The notes: generated from the letters alone by a model not told the origin. DNA of 56,599 nt from Actinomycetales bacterium (GCA_016710645.1 JADJVI010000057.1:1-56599); one strand, 5' to 3'; shown: positions 33,299 to 42,092, numbered from the stretch's first letter. Translations and numbers: made by a program.

Positions 33299-34579
33299 GC
33301 CGCCACCTCCCATGCCGGCCACTCTGGCGGGCGGGGGGGGGGGGGGGGGGGGGGGGGGGGGCGGGGGAGGGGGCGGCTCGGAGTTGGAGGCAGCCTGTTC
33401 GGCGCGCAGAATCCGCCCGAAGAAGGCCGACGAGAGCACGACGGCGACGAAGCCGGCGGTGACGGGCACGGCATACGCCTCGTGGGGGCCGACGTGTTCG
33501 ACCGCCCAGCCGCCCGCTGCCGCGCCGGTGGAGATGCCGATGAGGATGCCGGTGATGGCGACCGCCATGCCTTCGGTGACCAGCGCTTGCGGGACGAGCC
33601 TCTGGCTCAACGACATGGCCGTGATGAGCATGGGCGCGGTGGCGCAGCCGGCCACCAGCATGACCAGGGCGATGCCGCGCAGATCGGTGACGAAGAGCGC
33701 CGGTGCTTCCAGCAGGAACATGCCGAGCGCGGCATACCGCAAGCGATGGGTGAGCGAGATCCGAAAGACCCTGGCGCCGAAGGCGATTCCCGCGATCGTT
33801 GACCCCACCGCGAAGAGGGCGAGGATGACCGACGAGAAGCTCTCCTGCCCGGCCTCCTTGGAGACCGCCACGGCGACCACTTCGTTGGCGCCGAAGATCA
33901 CGCCGACCATGGTGAGCACCGCGGCGACCACGAACATCCCGGGCCGCGCGACGGCATACCCGCCGGGTCGGTCGTGGTGGGCGACGACGGGAGGTTCGGT
34001 CGCGCGCGCGGAGACGAAGGCGACCATGCCGATGAAATAGAGGACATAGGCGATCAGCAGCCCGGCCTCGGGGAACCACACCGTCGACAGGACGATGCCG
34101 AGCACCGGGCCGAGCACGAAGGACCCCTCGTCCATGACCTGCTCGAAGGACATCGCCGTGTGCAGCGTGTCGGGCTCGGCCGCGAAGACGTGCGCCCAAC
34201 GCGCCCGCGACAGCGGACCCATCTCGGGCAGGATCGCCGACAGGCCATAGGCGAGGAAAAGCGTCCACGCCGGCGCCCCGGTCCACGACAGCACCACGGT
34301 GGCGAAACCACACAGGGTCGACCAGACCGCGAACGGCAGCACGATCCGCCGCTGCCCGAACCGATCGACCAGCCGCCCGAGGATCGGCCCGGCCGCGGCG
34401 AGGACGAGCACGGCCACCGCGGTGATGGCGCCGGCCAGGCTGAACGACCCGCGCCGCGAGGAGACCATGACGATGATCGACACCCCGAACATCGCGCCAC
34501 CGATCCGCGCGAGCGCCCCGCCCGCGATGAAGGCCAGCGCTCCCGGGACGCGCAGCAGCGGACGGTAGGCGGAAAGCAT
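33289..34579 (-). CDS. MFS transporter, 12 helices, C-terminus disturbed by a homopolymer
   Basis: Starts at ATG 34579 (MLSAYRPLLRVPGALAFIAG). Helices include SIIVMVSSRRGSFSLAGAIT, LGRLVDRFGQRRIVLPFAVW (motif A-like), SFEQVMDEGSFVLGPVLGIV and MFVVAAVLTMVGVIFGANE. It resembles putative actinobacterial MFS proteins of unknown cargo. After residue about 400 the frame meets C29 (coding strand), read here as a proline run that continues into the FAD enzyme. One base more or fewer, modulo three, makes it end at 33289 (WPAWEVAACG-stop), overlapping the FAD start by ten bases; the coordinates given assume that. A shared operon with the monooxygenase suggests efflux of its product or substrate. Confidence 0.75.
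33333..33361. repeat. G29 homopolymer
   Basis: Twenty-nine consecutive G on the plus strand, followed by CGGGGGAGGGGG. It encodes proline in the minus-strand frame. Its length sets whether the MFS and FAD genes are fused or separate. It may be a slippage hotspot or a wrong base count; neither can be decided from one sequence. Confidence 0.85.
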
Positions 34580-34649
34580 CAGGACAGGGTATGCCGTGCG
34601 GCCGCACCCCCGCGCCACGAGTCAGATCCGACCGAACTGACATCAGTAC

Positions 34650-34711
34650 CCTGACTTTTTGTACATCAGAAGCCTGACTTTTTGTACATCAGAACCCCGA
34701 CCAAATGTACA
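34650..34711 (+). promoter_or_regulatory. Three TGTACA boxes at exact 23-bp spacing upstream of the DUF4143 ATPase
   Basis: The 22-base unit with CTGACTTTTTGTACATCAG occurs at 34650-34671 and again at 34673-34694. A third, degenerate unit carries TGTACA at 34706-34711. The TGTACA palindromes are at 34660, 34683 and 34706. The stretch is much richer in A+T than its flanks and lies between divergent MFS and ATPase genes. It looks like a set of operators for a dimeric regulator binding one face of the helix, perhaps the gene's own product. Confidence 0.7.
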
Positions 34712-34719
34712 TTAGAGGC

Positions 34720-35970
34720 ATGGAGTACCTCCCCCGCCTCCTCGACGCCCGCTTCGATGACCTGGTCGCGGCTCTCCCCGCGGTGTCCATCATCGGTCCG
34801 CGCGCCTCGGGGAAGTCGACCACGGCCCGACGGCACGCCGCCGAAGTCGTCCACCTGGACCGCGAGGCGGAGGCCTTAGCCTTCCGGGCCGACCCCGACA
34901 GCGCCATCGCCCACCTCGACGCTCCCGCCCTGCTCGACGAGTGGCAGATGGTGCCGGAGGTGCTGGGGGCCATCAAACGTCGGGTCGATGAAGACGCACG
35001 ACCGGGCCAGTTCATTCTCACCGGCAGCGCCCGCGCTCACCTCGATGTGGCGACCTGGCCCGGCACCGGACGTCTGGTCAGCATGTGGCTCGGGCCGCTC
35101 GTCCAGCGCGAGTTGTGCGGCCGGACGGCCGACGCGCACTTCCTCGATGTGTTGGCCGATCACGATCCGCGGGTCTTCCTCGACGCGGGCCGGCAGGCAG
35201 ACACTCTCGCTCTCGGCGACTATCTGGAGCTGGCTCTCCGCGGAGGTTTCCCGGACCCAGCCCTGCGCCTCACCGGCGTGGCTCGCGATGCCTGGCTGGA
35301 CTCCTATCTCGGCCAAGTACTCGACCGAGATGCCGCCATGGTCGGCAACGTCAGAGACATCGCCTCGCTGCGCAGGCTGCTGGAGTTCGAAGCCCTGATG
35401 ACGGCTGGAGTCTTCACCGATATGACCGTCGCCCAAGCCGCCGGCGTCGATCGGCGCACCATCACGGCATACCAAGGCCTGTTGGTCGACCTCGGAATCC
35501 TGGATCTCCTCCCCGCGTGGCAGAGCAATCGGGTGTCGCGGCTGGTCCAAATGCCCAAGCATCACCTCACCGACACTGGCCTTGCGGCGGCTGCGCTGCG
35601 CCTCGATCAGCGTGGGGTCCTGCGGGACGGTCGGTTGCTGGGGGGCTTGCTCGAGTCGTTCGTGGCGATGCAACTGCGGGCGGAAGTGACGGTCGCCAGG
35701 ACCCGCCCGCGGCTGTTTCACCTGCGCGACAAGGGCGGCACCCACGAGGTGGACATCGTCGTCGAGTACGGCGGCGGCCGCGTCGCCGGTATCGAAGTCA
35801 AGGCCACCTCCGCCCCGAAGGGGCCCGATGGCCAGCACCTCGCATGGCTCCGCGATCGCCTTGGTGATCGCTTCATTGGCGGGGTGGTCCTGCACACCGG
35901 CCGAGCTCGGGTCCCCTTGGGCGATCGGGTGGTCGCCCTCCCCATCTCAGATCTGTGGGCGTCGCGCTGA
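34720..35970 (+). CDS. AAA ATPase with DUF4143 domain
   Basis: Read from ATG 34720 (MEYLPRLLDARFDDLV). The in-frame ATG 34705 lies inside the third TGTACA box and is less likely. AAA_14 part: Walker A SIIGPRASGKSTTARR and Walker B DAPALLDEWQMVPE, with FILTGSARAHL as sensor. A winged-helix stretch follows (MTVAQAAGVDRRTITAYQGL), then DUF4143: HHLTDTGLAAAALRL, LLGGLLESFVAMQL, and a nuclease-like core HEVDIVVEYGGGRVAGIEVK. The E-V-D...E-V-K pattern matches the PD-(D/E)XK fold, though activity is unproven. Such proteins are widespread single genes with a patchy spread and unknown role. The AT-rich leader and DNA-binding middle domain suggest self-regulation. Confidence 0.88.
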   Translation: MEYLPRLLDARFDDLVAALPAVSIIGPRASGKSTTARRHAAEVVHLDREAEALAFRADPDSAIAHLDAPALLDEWQMVPEVLGAIKRRVDEDARPGQFILTGSARAHLDVATWPGTGRLVSMWLGPLVQRELCGRTADAHFLDVLADHDPRVFLDAGRQADTLALGDYLELALRGGFPDPALRLTGVARDAWLDSYLGQVLDRDAAMVGNVRDIASLRRLLEFEALMTAGVFTDMTVAQAAGVDRRTITAYQGLLVDLGILDLLPAWQSNRVSRLVQMPKHHLTDTGLAAAALRLDQRGVLRDGRLLGGLLESFVAMQLRAEVTVARTRPRLFHLRDKGGTHEVDIVVEYGGGRVAGIEVKATSAPKGPDGQHLAWLRDRLGDRFIGGVVLHTGRARVPLGDRVVALPISDLWASR

Positions 35971-36000
35971 CCCTTCCCGTGTGCTTGGGTCCGACGCAGA

Positions 36001-36040
36001 CCGGTATGCCGTCCGCTCGGGTGAGCGGACGGCATACCGG
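36001..36040. terminator. 18-bp hairpin of the GGTATGCCGT word between convergent genes
   Basis: CCGGTATGCCGTCCGCTC (36001-36018) pairs exactly with 36023-36040 around a 4-base loop GGGT. It is the most stable of the paired copies. It separates the ends of the DUF4143 ATPase gene and the secreted protein gene, 30 and 12 bases away. No T-run follows. Confidence 0.7.
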
Positions 36041-36052
36041 CCGGGGAGAGAG

Positions 36053-36628
36053 CTACTGGGTCCAGGTGTTGTTGCGCCAGGTACCTGACCACGAGTTGTT
36101 GCTGGCGTCGCTGTCGAGGTAGGGCGCGGGGGTCGAGACGAGCTGCTCGGACACGGCGAGTGTCGACTTGCGGGTGGCGAAGACCATCATCCCGAGTTGG
36201 CGCCCCGCCGCGACGCCGACCGTCGTGCGGTAGCGGAAGACCTGGGTCGCACCCGGCGCGAGGTAGATGTAGGCGGTCGGGCCGGACACGGCATACGCGC
36301 TGCTGTAGGCCGACTTGATCTGGACCCGGGTGGTGCCGAGGTTGGTCACCGTGAGGTCGACGACCGTGCCGGCGGGAATGGTAGCGCCGCTGCTGCAGGA
36401 GTTGCGCAAGTGGGTGGTGAGCGAGGCGTACGTGGTGGTCGCGCCGTTCTCTTCCGAGATGGTGTTGAAGAGCGCGGCTTCCGAGCAGCCGGCGGCGTGG
36501 CTGGTCGCGGGAGCGACGAAGAGGGCCGCCGTCGTGGCGACCCCGAGCAGGGCCGCGCGGATGCGGCGGCCGAGTGCTGGGCGCGGCTGGAGTGACTCGG
36601 CGGGCCGGAGCGGCCGGGTGTCTGACAT
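36053..36628 (-). CDS. Secreted protein of unknown function
   Basis: 191 residues from ATG 36628. The long signal peptide has a basic start (LGRRIRAALLG) and the core VATTAALFVAPATSHA, cleaved about residue 45 before AGCSEAALF. The mature part is beta-rich and polar: TTTYASLTTHLRNSCSSGAT, VDLTVTNLGTTRVQIKSAYS, APGATQVFRYRTTVGVAA. The two Cys (AGCSE, RNSCSS) could form a disulfide. The VTNLG...V and YIYLAPGATQVF strands resemble a small immunoglobulin-like/DUF11-type fold. I do not recognise a family. It lies downstream of the E2 gene on the same strand, 166 bases away, but has its own AAAGG ribosome site. Confidence 0.65.
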   Translation of the reverse strand: MSDTRPLRPAESLQPRPALGRRIRAALLGVATTAALFVAPATSHAAGCSEAALFNTISEENGATTTYASLTTHLRNSCSSGATIPAGTVVDLTVTNLGTTRVQIKSAYSSAYAVSGPTAYIYLAPGATQVFRYRTTVGVAAGRQLGMMVFATRKSTLAVSEQLVSTPAPYLDSDASNNSWSGTWRNNTWTQ

Positions 36629-36794
36629 GGAGTGTCGTGCCTTTCGGTTGGCCCCTGCCTGAGATCACTCTCGCGGCAGGGGCCCACGATGGCCAGACGC
36701 GGGGCCGCAGCTTGACCAGCCCTTTACCCGATTTGTCCCGATACTGACTTTCGTTAACGCGCCGCTTCGCTGTCGACCAACGGCTGTGAACGGA

Positions 36795-38480
36795 TCAGCC
36801 CCAGACCAAGCCCCGCGCCGGGTCGGCGAGGATCGCGGCCACATCGGCGAGGTAGCGCGAGCCGAGCTCCCCATCGACCAGACGGTGGTCGAAGGACAAC
36901 CCGAGCGTCGTCACGTGCCGGATCGCCAACTCGTCGCTGCCGTCGGCGGCCGTGACCACCCACGGCTGCTTGCGGATCGCCCCGAACGCCATGATCGCGG
37001 CCTCACCCGGGTTGAGGATCGGCGTGCCGGTGTCGACGCCGAACACCCCGACATTCGTGATGGTGATCGTGCCGCCGGACATGTCGGCCGGCTGGGTGCG
37101 GCCCTCGCGCGCCGTCGCGACCAGGCCCGCCATGGCGTCGGCGAGCTGGCGCATGGTCAGCAGGTCGGCGTCCTTGATGTTGGGCACGATGAGCCCCCGC
37201 GGAGTCGCCGCCGCGATGCCGAGGTTGACATAACCCTTGAGCACGATCTCCTGGGCGGCCTCGTCCCATGACGCATTGATCGCGGGGTGGCGCTTGATCG
37301 CCACGCACATCGCCTTGGCGAGCACGAGCAGCGGCGTCACCTTGACCCCGTCGAACTCGCGGTCGGCCTTGAGCCGCTCGACCAGCTCGACCGTCGGGGT
37401 GACATCGACGGTGATCCACTCGGTGACATGCGGCGCGGTGAACGCCGACCCCACCATGGCCTGGGCGGTCATCTTGCGCACGCCCTTGATCGGCACGCGC
37501 GTCTCGCCGCGCCCGGCACCTCCGACGCCTCCCGCACCTCCCAGCGCGCCGGAAGAACCCGCGAGGTATGCCGTGCCGGCACCGCCCGCACCCGGCATAC
37601 CGGCCGCTGTTGCCCCGGACCCGACCGCGCCGGAGCGGGCCGCGAGGAAGGCGTCGACGTCGGCGCGGGTGATGGTGTCACCCGCGGCCGGCACCTGGGC
37701 CAGGTCGACACCGACGTCCTTGGCGTACTTACGGACCGGCGGCTTGGCCAGCACGTTGGCGTGCACCCGCGGAGCCTTGTGCGGCTGGGCGAGTTCGGCG
37801 ATGGGCCGGTTGTCGCGGCGGATCTCGGGCGCGTGCGCGGCGACCAGACCACCCATCCGGGCGGTCGGCGGCTGGTCGATGTGCTCACCGGGCGGGGCGG
37901 CGATCTCGCGGACGATGGCGTCCTTGCGCCGCGGGCGACGCTTGGCCTCGGTCTGCTTGATGCCGTAGCCGACGAGCACCGCAGTGCGACCCGTCGAGGT
38001 CGTGCCGCCGATGAGGCCTTCGGCGACCGGTTCGTCGCCGCTCGCGTCGGGGGCGGGCCCACCGTCGAAGACGCCAGCCGCAGCCCGCGCCGCCGGAGCC
38101 GCCGCTTTGGCGGGCGCGGGAGCAGATGCGGGAGCGGACGCCGGCGAACTCGCCTGCGGCGCAGCAGGTTTGGGGCTCTCGGCGGACCCAGCCGCAGCCG
38201 CACCCGACGCGGGAGTGGCAGGTGACCCACCGGCATACAGGGGGTCGTCGATGGCGATGATCGGGGAGCCGACCTCGACGGTCGCGCCCTCGGGGGCGAG
38301 CAGGGCGGCGACGGTGCCCGCCCACGGGATCGGCAGCTCGACCAGCGACTTGGCGGTCTCGATCTCAACGACGATGTCGTTGACCTTGACGGTGTCACCG
38401 ACGGCGACCCGCCAGGTGACGATGTCGGCCTCGGTCAGGCCCTCGCCGGGGTCGGGCAGGAGGAATTCACGCACGGCCAT
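36795..38480 (-). CDS. bkdC: Dihydrolipoamide acyltransferase, E2 of a ketoacid dehydrogenase complex
   Basis: 561 residues. A single lipoyl domain at the start (LLPDPGEGLTEADIVTWRVA, with the lipoylated Lys in IETAKSLVELP). An Ala/Pro-rich linker of about 100 residues follows (PASAPASAPAPAKAAAPAAR). The E1/E3-binding domain is VRKYAKDVGVDLAQVPAAGD, with RADVDAFLAA. After a second Ala/Gly linker comes the catalytic domain with GTITITNVGVFGVDTGTPIL and the active-site LSFDHRLVDGELG. It transfers the acyl group from E1-bound TPP to CoA. It is 12 bases after the E1beta stop with GAGAGGG as ribosome site. No E3 gene is adjacent, so E3 must come from elsewhere in the genome. The Bkd assignment over pyruvate is by similarity of plan. 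Confidence 0.9.
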   Translation of the reverse strand: MAVREFLLPDPGEGLTEADIVTWRVAVGDTVKVNDIVVEIETAKSLVELPIPWAGTVAALLAPEGATVEVGSPIIAIDDPLYAGGSPATPASGAAAAGSAESPKPAAPQASSPASAPASAPAPAKAAAPAARAAAGVFDGGPAPDASGDEPVAEGLIGGTTSTGRTAVLVGYGIKQTEAKRRPRRKDAIVREIAAPPGEHIDQPPTARMGGLVAAHAPEIRRDNRPIAELAQPHKAPRVHANVLAKPPVRKYAKDVGVDLAQVPAAGDTITRADVDAFLAARSGAVGSGATAAGMPGAGGAGTAYLAGSSGALGGAGGVGGAGRGETRVPIKGVRKMTAQAMVGSAFTAPHVTEWITVDVTPTVELVERLKADREFDGVKVTPLLVLAKAMCVAIKRHPAINASWDEAAQEIVLKGYVNLGIAAATPRGLIVPNIKDADLLTMRQLADAMAGLVATAREGRTQPADMSGGTITITNVGVFGVDTGTPILNPGEAAIMAFGAIRKQPWVVTAADGSDELAIRHVTTLGLSFDHRLVDGELGSRYLADVAAILADPARGLVWG

Positions 38481-38492
38481 GACGGGGCCCTC

Positions 38493-39542
38493 TCAGTACG
38501 CCATGAGGCGGTCGACGGTGTCCAGCACGCGGTCGAGGTCGGGGAGGAAGTCCTCCTCGAGCCGGCTGGGCGGGTAAGGCACGTTGTAGCCGCCGACGCG
38601 GGCGACCGGCGCCTCCAGGGAGAAGAAGCACTCCTGCTGGACCAGCGCGGCGATCTCGGCACCGAGGCCGAGGAAGGTCGAGGCCTCGTGGACGACGACG
38701 CAGCGGCCGGTCTTGCGCACCGAGTCGACGATCGCGCCGGTGTCGAGCGGCGAGAGCGAGCGCAGGTCGATGACCTCGAGGCTGATGTCCTCTTCCTCCG
38801 CGGCCTGCGCGGCTTGCAGGCAGGTGCGGACCATCGGGCCGTAACAGAGCACGGTGACGTCGGTGCCGGGGCGCACGACCGCGGCCTCGAAGAGCCCTCG
38901 GCTGGGCTCGCCGGCGATCTCGCCCTTGTCCCAGTAGCGTCGCTTGGGCTCGTAGAAAATCACCGGGTCGCGGCACTCGATGGCCTGCTGGATCATCCAG
39001 TGGGCGTCCTGCGGGTTGGAGCAGCAGACGACGCGCAGGCCCGCCGTGTGGGCGAAGTAGGCCTCATTGCTCTCACTGTGGTGCTCGACCGCGCCGATGC
39101 CACCGCCGAAGGGGATCCGCACGACGATCGGCAGTTCGACATGACCGAGCGAGCGCGAGCGCATCTTGGCGATCGAGCTGACGATGTGGTCGAACGCGGG
39201 ATAGACGAACCCGTCGAACTGGATCTCGACGACCGGCCGATAGCCGCGCAGCGCGAGGCCGATGGCGGTGCCCATGATGCCGGCCTCGGCCAGCGGGGTG
39301 TCGATGACCCGCTCCTCGCCGAAGTCCTTCTGCAGGCCCTCGGTCACCCGGAAGACGCCGCCAAGCTTGCCGATGTCCTCGCCCATGAGGATGACCTTGG
39401 GGTCATGCTCCATGGCAGCCCGCAGACCGCTCGTGATGCCCTTGGCCAGGGTGGATGTGCGCGGGTATGCCGTGGGGCCATCGCCCTTGGGGCCCTCGCT
39501 CTCCGGAGTCACCGGGATGGGGGTGGTCGGGTTGGCGCTCAT
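38493..39542 (-). CDS. bkdB: Ketoacid dehydrogenase E1 beta subunit
   Basis: 349 residues, intact. MEHDPKVILMGEDIGKLGGV opens the TPP-binding half, with GVFRVTEGLQKDFGEERVID, DTPLAEAGIMGTAIGLAL, FDGFVYPAFDHIVSSIAKMR and VVRIPFGGGIGAVEHHSESN. The C-terminal transketolase half holds GTDVTVLCYGPMV and VVVHEASTFLGLGAEI. Together with E1 alpha it decarboxylates branched 2-oxo acids in a TPP-dependent way. A 20-residue N-terminal extension (TPIPVTPESEGPKGDGP) contains a GTATGCCGTG copy at DNA level. The start overlaps the E1 alpha stop by four bases, ensuring equal output. Confidence 0.93.
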   Translation of the reverse strand: MSANPTTPIPVTPESEGPKGDGPTAYPRTSTLAKGITSGLRAAMEHDPKVILMGEDIGKLGGVFRVTEGLQKDFGEERVIDTPLAEAGIMGTAIGLALRGYRPVVEIQFDGFVYPAFDHIVSSIAKMRSRSLGHVELPIVVRIPFGGGIGAVEHHSESNEAYFAHTAGLRVVCCSNPQDAHWMIQQAIECRDPVIFYEPKRRYWDKGEIAGEPSRGLFEAAVVRPGTDVTVLCYGPMVRTCLQAAQAAEEEDISLEVIDLRSLSPLDTGAIVDSVRKTGRCVVVHEASTFLGLGAEIAALVQQECFFSLEAPVARVGGYNVPYPPSRLEEDFLPDLDRVLDTVDRLMAY

Positions 39543-40711
39543 GCGTGGCTCCCTTCCAGATCGCCGGCGCCACTTTCCGCGTGCGCACCCTCGAAACTGC
39601 CCTGGTATGCCGTGAACGCCTCCCGCTCGGCGTCCATCACCGGGTGAGGCTCGCCGTAGACGTACTCGAACATGTCGGTCCCGACCGGGTCGGTGAGCGC
39701 CAGGCAGCGGGCCCGCACGTCGGCGCCGAGCTCGTCAGCCTCGCGGGCCACCTGGTCGAAGAAAGCCCGGTCGGCCTTGCCCATGTGTGCGAGCCACGCC
39801 TTGAGGCGCTCGATGGGGTCACGGAGTTTCCAGCGCTCGACCTCGGCCGACAGGCGGTACTTCGTCGGGTCGTCGGAGGTGGTGTGCGCCCCCATCCGAT
39901 AGGTGAACGCCTCGATGAAACTCGGCCCCTGACCCGACCGGGCGGCGTCGAGCGCGGCTGTCGTCACGGCATACACCGCAAGGACGTCGTTGCCGTCGAC
40001 CCGCAACCCCGGGAAGCCGAAGCCGCGCGCGCGGTGGTAGAGCGGCGCGCGGGTCTGCTTCTCATTGGGTTCGGAGATGGCCCACTGGTTGTTCTGGCAG
40101 AAAAAGACGACCGGGCTGTTGTTGACGCCGGAGAAGACCAGCGCCTCACTCACGTCACCCTGTGAGGTCGCGCCGTCGCCGAGGTAGGCGATGACCGCGG
40201 TGTCGCGCTCGGGATCGCCGGTGCCGACGTCGCCGTCGCGCTGGACGCCCATGGCGTAGCCGGTGGCGTGCAGGGTCTGCGCGCCGATGATGATCGTGTA
40301 GAGGTGGAAGTTCTTGTCGTTGGGGTCCCAGCCGCCGTGGTTGACCCCGCGGAACATCCCCATCAAGTTGACCGGGTCGACGCCGCGGCACCACGCGACA
40401 CCGTGCTCGCGATAGGTGGGGAAGGCGTAGTCCTGGCGTCGCAGCGCGCGACCGGAGCCGACCTGCGCTGCCTCCTGACCGAGCAAGCTGGCCCAGAGGC
40501 CGAGCTCGCCCTGGCGCTGCAGCGCGGTCGCCTCGGCGTCGAAGCGGCGGATGAAGACCAGGTCGCGATAGAAGCCGCGAAGGTCGTCGTCGCTGAGCCG
40601 GGCCGCGATGTCGCGGTATTCCTGCGGCGCGGTCTCGACGAACTCCCCCTCAGGCGTGAGGAGTTGGATCATGTCGGGGCCACCGTCGGCCCACGGTCGA
40701 GCATCACTCAC
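39539..40711 (-). CDS. bkdA: Ketoacid dehydrogenase E1 alpha subunit
   Basis: 390 residues from GTG 40711, chosen because AAGGAG lies just before it; a longer open frame (to 40825) covers a GGTATGCC word and has no family character. TPP motif: YLGDGATSQGDVSEALVFSG followed by VVFFCQNNQWAISEP (GDG...NN). Also FPTYREHGVAWCRGV and the phosphorylation-loop region EAFTYRMGAHTTSDDPTKYR, typical of branched-chain E1 alpha. First gene of the E1alpha-E1beta-E2 operon. The complex supplies branched acyl-CoA primers for iso/anteiso fatty acids or degrades Val, Leu and Ile. Pyruvate as substrate is less likely in this layout but not excluded. Confidence 0.93.
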   Translation of the reverse strand: MSDARPWADGGPDMIQLLTPEGEFVETAPQEYRDIAARLSDDDLRGFYRDLVFIRRFDAEATALQRQGELGLWASLLGQEAAQVGSGRALRRQDYAFPTYREHGVAWCRGVDPVNLMGMFRGVNHGGWDPNDKNFHLYTIIIGAQTLHATGYAMGVQRDGDVGTGDPERDTAVIAYLGDGATSQGDVSEALVFSGVNNSPVVFFCQNNQWAISEPNEKQTRAPLYHRARGFGFPGLRVDGNDVLAVYAVTTAALDAARSGQGPSFIEAFTYRMGAHTTSDDPTKYRLSAEVERWKLRDPIERLKAWLAHMGKADRAFFDQVAREADELGADVRARCLALTDPVGTDMFEYVYGEPHPVMDAEREAFTAYQGSFEGAHAESGAGDLEGSHA

Positions 40712-41085
40712 GAGGCACTCCTTCTCCGACCCGGGCAGGTATGCCGGGTGGGCCAGGCCGTTGGTCGGGTTCCGGGATCGCCGGGTGGCCGACCGTGGCG
40801 TCATTGCCAACCTTGCCAAGCTCATCGCCGCACTGTGGAGCTGTGGTGCTTTTCACACTGCGCTGGCCTTCACCCTAGCCGTGGCGCTGCCAAATCTCAC
40901 CTGATGGATGGTCCTGCTCATCCCATGGCGGCAGCGGGCGTGTGGGTCGAGCTCCACCCCCGTAAAGATCGCGATCTTGACACTTGGGTACCGTTGCAAC
41001 GCGATCCAAGTGTCAAGATCGCGATCTTTCACCCCATGACCGGGTCGCTCGGCGGCTGAGTGTCGGCACGAAGGGCCAGGGGGCC
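40712..41085. other. Gene-free stretch upstream of the bkd operon
   Basis: 374 bases. It holds one GGTATGCC word at about 40739, the presumed bkd promoter (no clear -35/-10 seen), and a large palindrome at 40964-41029. I see no credible small gene. Confidence 0.5.
40964..41029. repeat. Palindrome with 24-bp perfect arms
   Basis: The left arm 40964-40987 begins AAAGATCGCGATCTTGAC, and the right arm 41006-41029 is its exact complement, with 18 bases between. Each arm itself contains the self-complementary GATCGCGATC. It lies 57 bases after the stop of the DUF559-type gene, and is similar in place but not in sequence to the 50-bp palindromes. Confidence 0.75.
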
Positions 41086-41988
41086 TCAAGCCGCGCGGGC
41101 CAGCGCCTGTCGGATTCGCCACTCCAACGCCTTGATGTCGGCCAACTCCCGCCACACCACGCGGACCACGATGTAGCCCAGCTGTCGGAGCCGGTCCTCG
41201 CGCCACTTCTCCGCAATCAGGGCATCGCGTCCGTCGGCGTCGGCGTACTTCACTGCGCCGTCGAACTCGAGGACCACCTTGGTCCCAGTCACCAGGAAGT
41301 CGACCCGCGCCACGAAGCCGTCATCGGTGATCGTCACTTGCGGCGTGACGGCGATTCCCATGAGGTGGCACGCATGACGTAATCGCGATTCGCCGACCGA
41401 TTCGCTACGGCCGTCGGCAAACCTGACGAACTGGCGGACGAGGCCCGAGCGCGGATGCTGTCTGACCCACGCCAGCGCCATGCGCAGGTCGGCTTCCGAG
41501 ACCACCCGTTGGCGCAGCGCAGCATCGGCCGCGCAGAGAGCGCCCACCCCCGAAGTGGTGAGGCCGTGTTGAACGATGGCCAGGGCGGGGTGGAGGCGTC
41601 CAGTGTCCAGGATGGCCTCGGAGGGCACTGGGCGATGGACCATCAGCCCCGGGCTGTGCCGGTGCTGGGCGCGGGGTCTCGTGCGCGAGAGATGCACAGT
41701 GGCCAGGTCGGCCCCGAAGGCCGGCAGCCCCAACTGCAGCAGCTCACTGTGATGGCTACCCATCGCGCTGCCCTCGTACTTACGCTCAGCCGCTCGAAGT
41801 CGTTGCAGGTGAACGACCTTCGGAGTTGCGGCGGGACTCAGCGGAACGGCATACCAGCCGCGCGAGAGATGGACGAGCCGGCCGGCACGCACTAACCGCA
41901 TAAGGTCGCGTGGCCCGAGTCCGAGACGCTCGACCTCGGCCATACCCAGGACACCGAGGTCGTCGGCAAGCGCGTGAACGTCGGTCAT
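41086..41988 (-). CDS. AbiEi-like / DUF559 endonuclease-fold protein
   Basis: 300 residues. The N-terminal winged helix (GMAEVERLGLGPRDLMRLVR, AGRLVHLSRGWYAVPL) matches the AbiEi-type antitoxin start. The middle resembles the AbiEi C-terminal region (LAIVQHGLTTSGVGALCAAD). The C-terminal 100 residues are a DUF559/Vsr-like fold: GESRLRHACHLMGI, VARVDFLVTGTKVVLEFDGA, LRQLGYIVVRVVWRELAD. The E...VDF...EFDG set gives a plausible PD-(D/E)XK site. Such proteins are common single genes in actinobacteria, with unknown role (defence or DNA repair guessed). No partner toxin gene adjoins it. The start is ATG 41988. Confidence 0.82.
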   Translation of the reverse strand: MTDVHALADDLGVLGMAEVERLGLGPRDLMRLVRAGRLVHLSRGWYAVPLSPAATPKVVHLQRLRAAERKYEGSAMGSHHSELLQLGLPAFGADLATVHLSRTRPRAQHRHSPGLMVHRPVPSEAILDTGRLHPALAIVQHGLTTSGVGALCAADAALRQRVVSEADLRMALAWVRQHPRSGLVRQFVRFADGRSESVGESRLRHACHLMGIAVTPQVTITDDGFVARVDFLVTGTKVVLEFDGAVKYADADGRDALIAEKWREDRLRQLGYIVVRVVWRELADIKALEWRIRQALARAA

Positions 41989-42092
41989 CCCGACATGCTG
42001 CCCGGAGCCACCTCACGTGGCCCGGCTTATCCACAGCCCTGCCGCCTGGAACGACTACCTGCCGGCGAGAACGGAGCGAGCGGTGACGGGGG

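Noticed and set aside
32141..34618. A single 825-residue MFS-monooxygenase fusion protein
   Set aside because: The junction is a proline run from a 29-base homopolymer of doubtful length, and an ideal internal ribosome site and start exist at 33298. Kept as a finding, not as the annotation.
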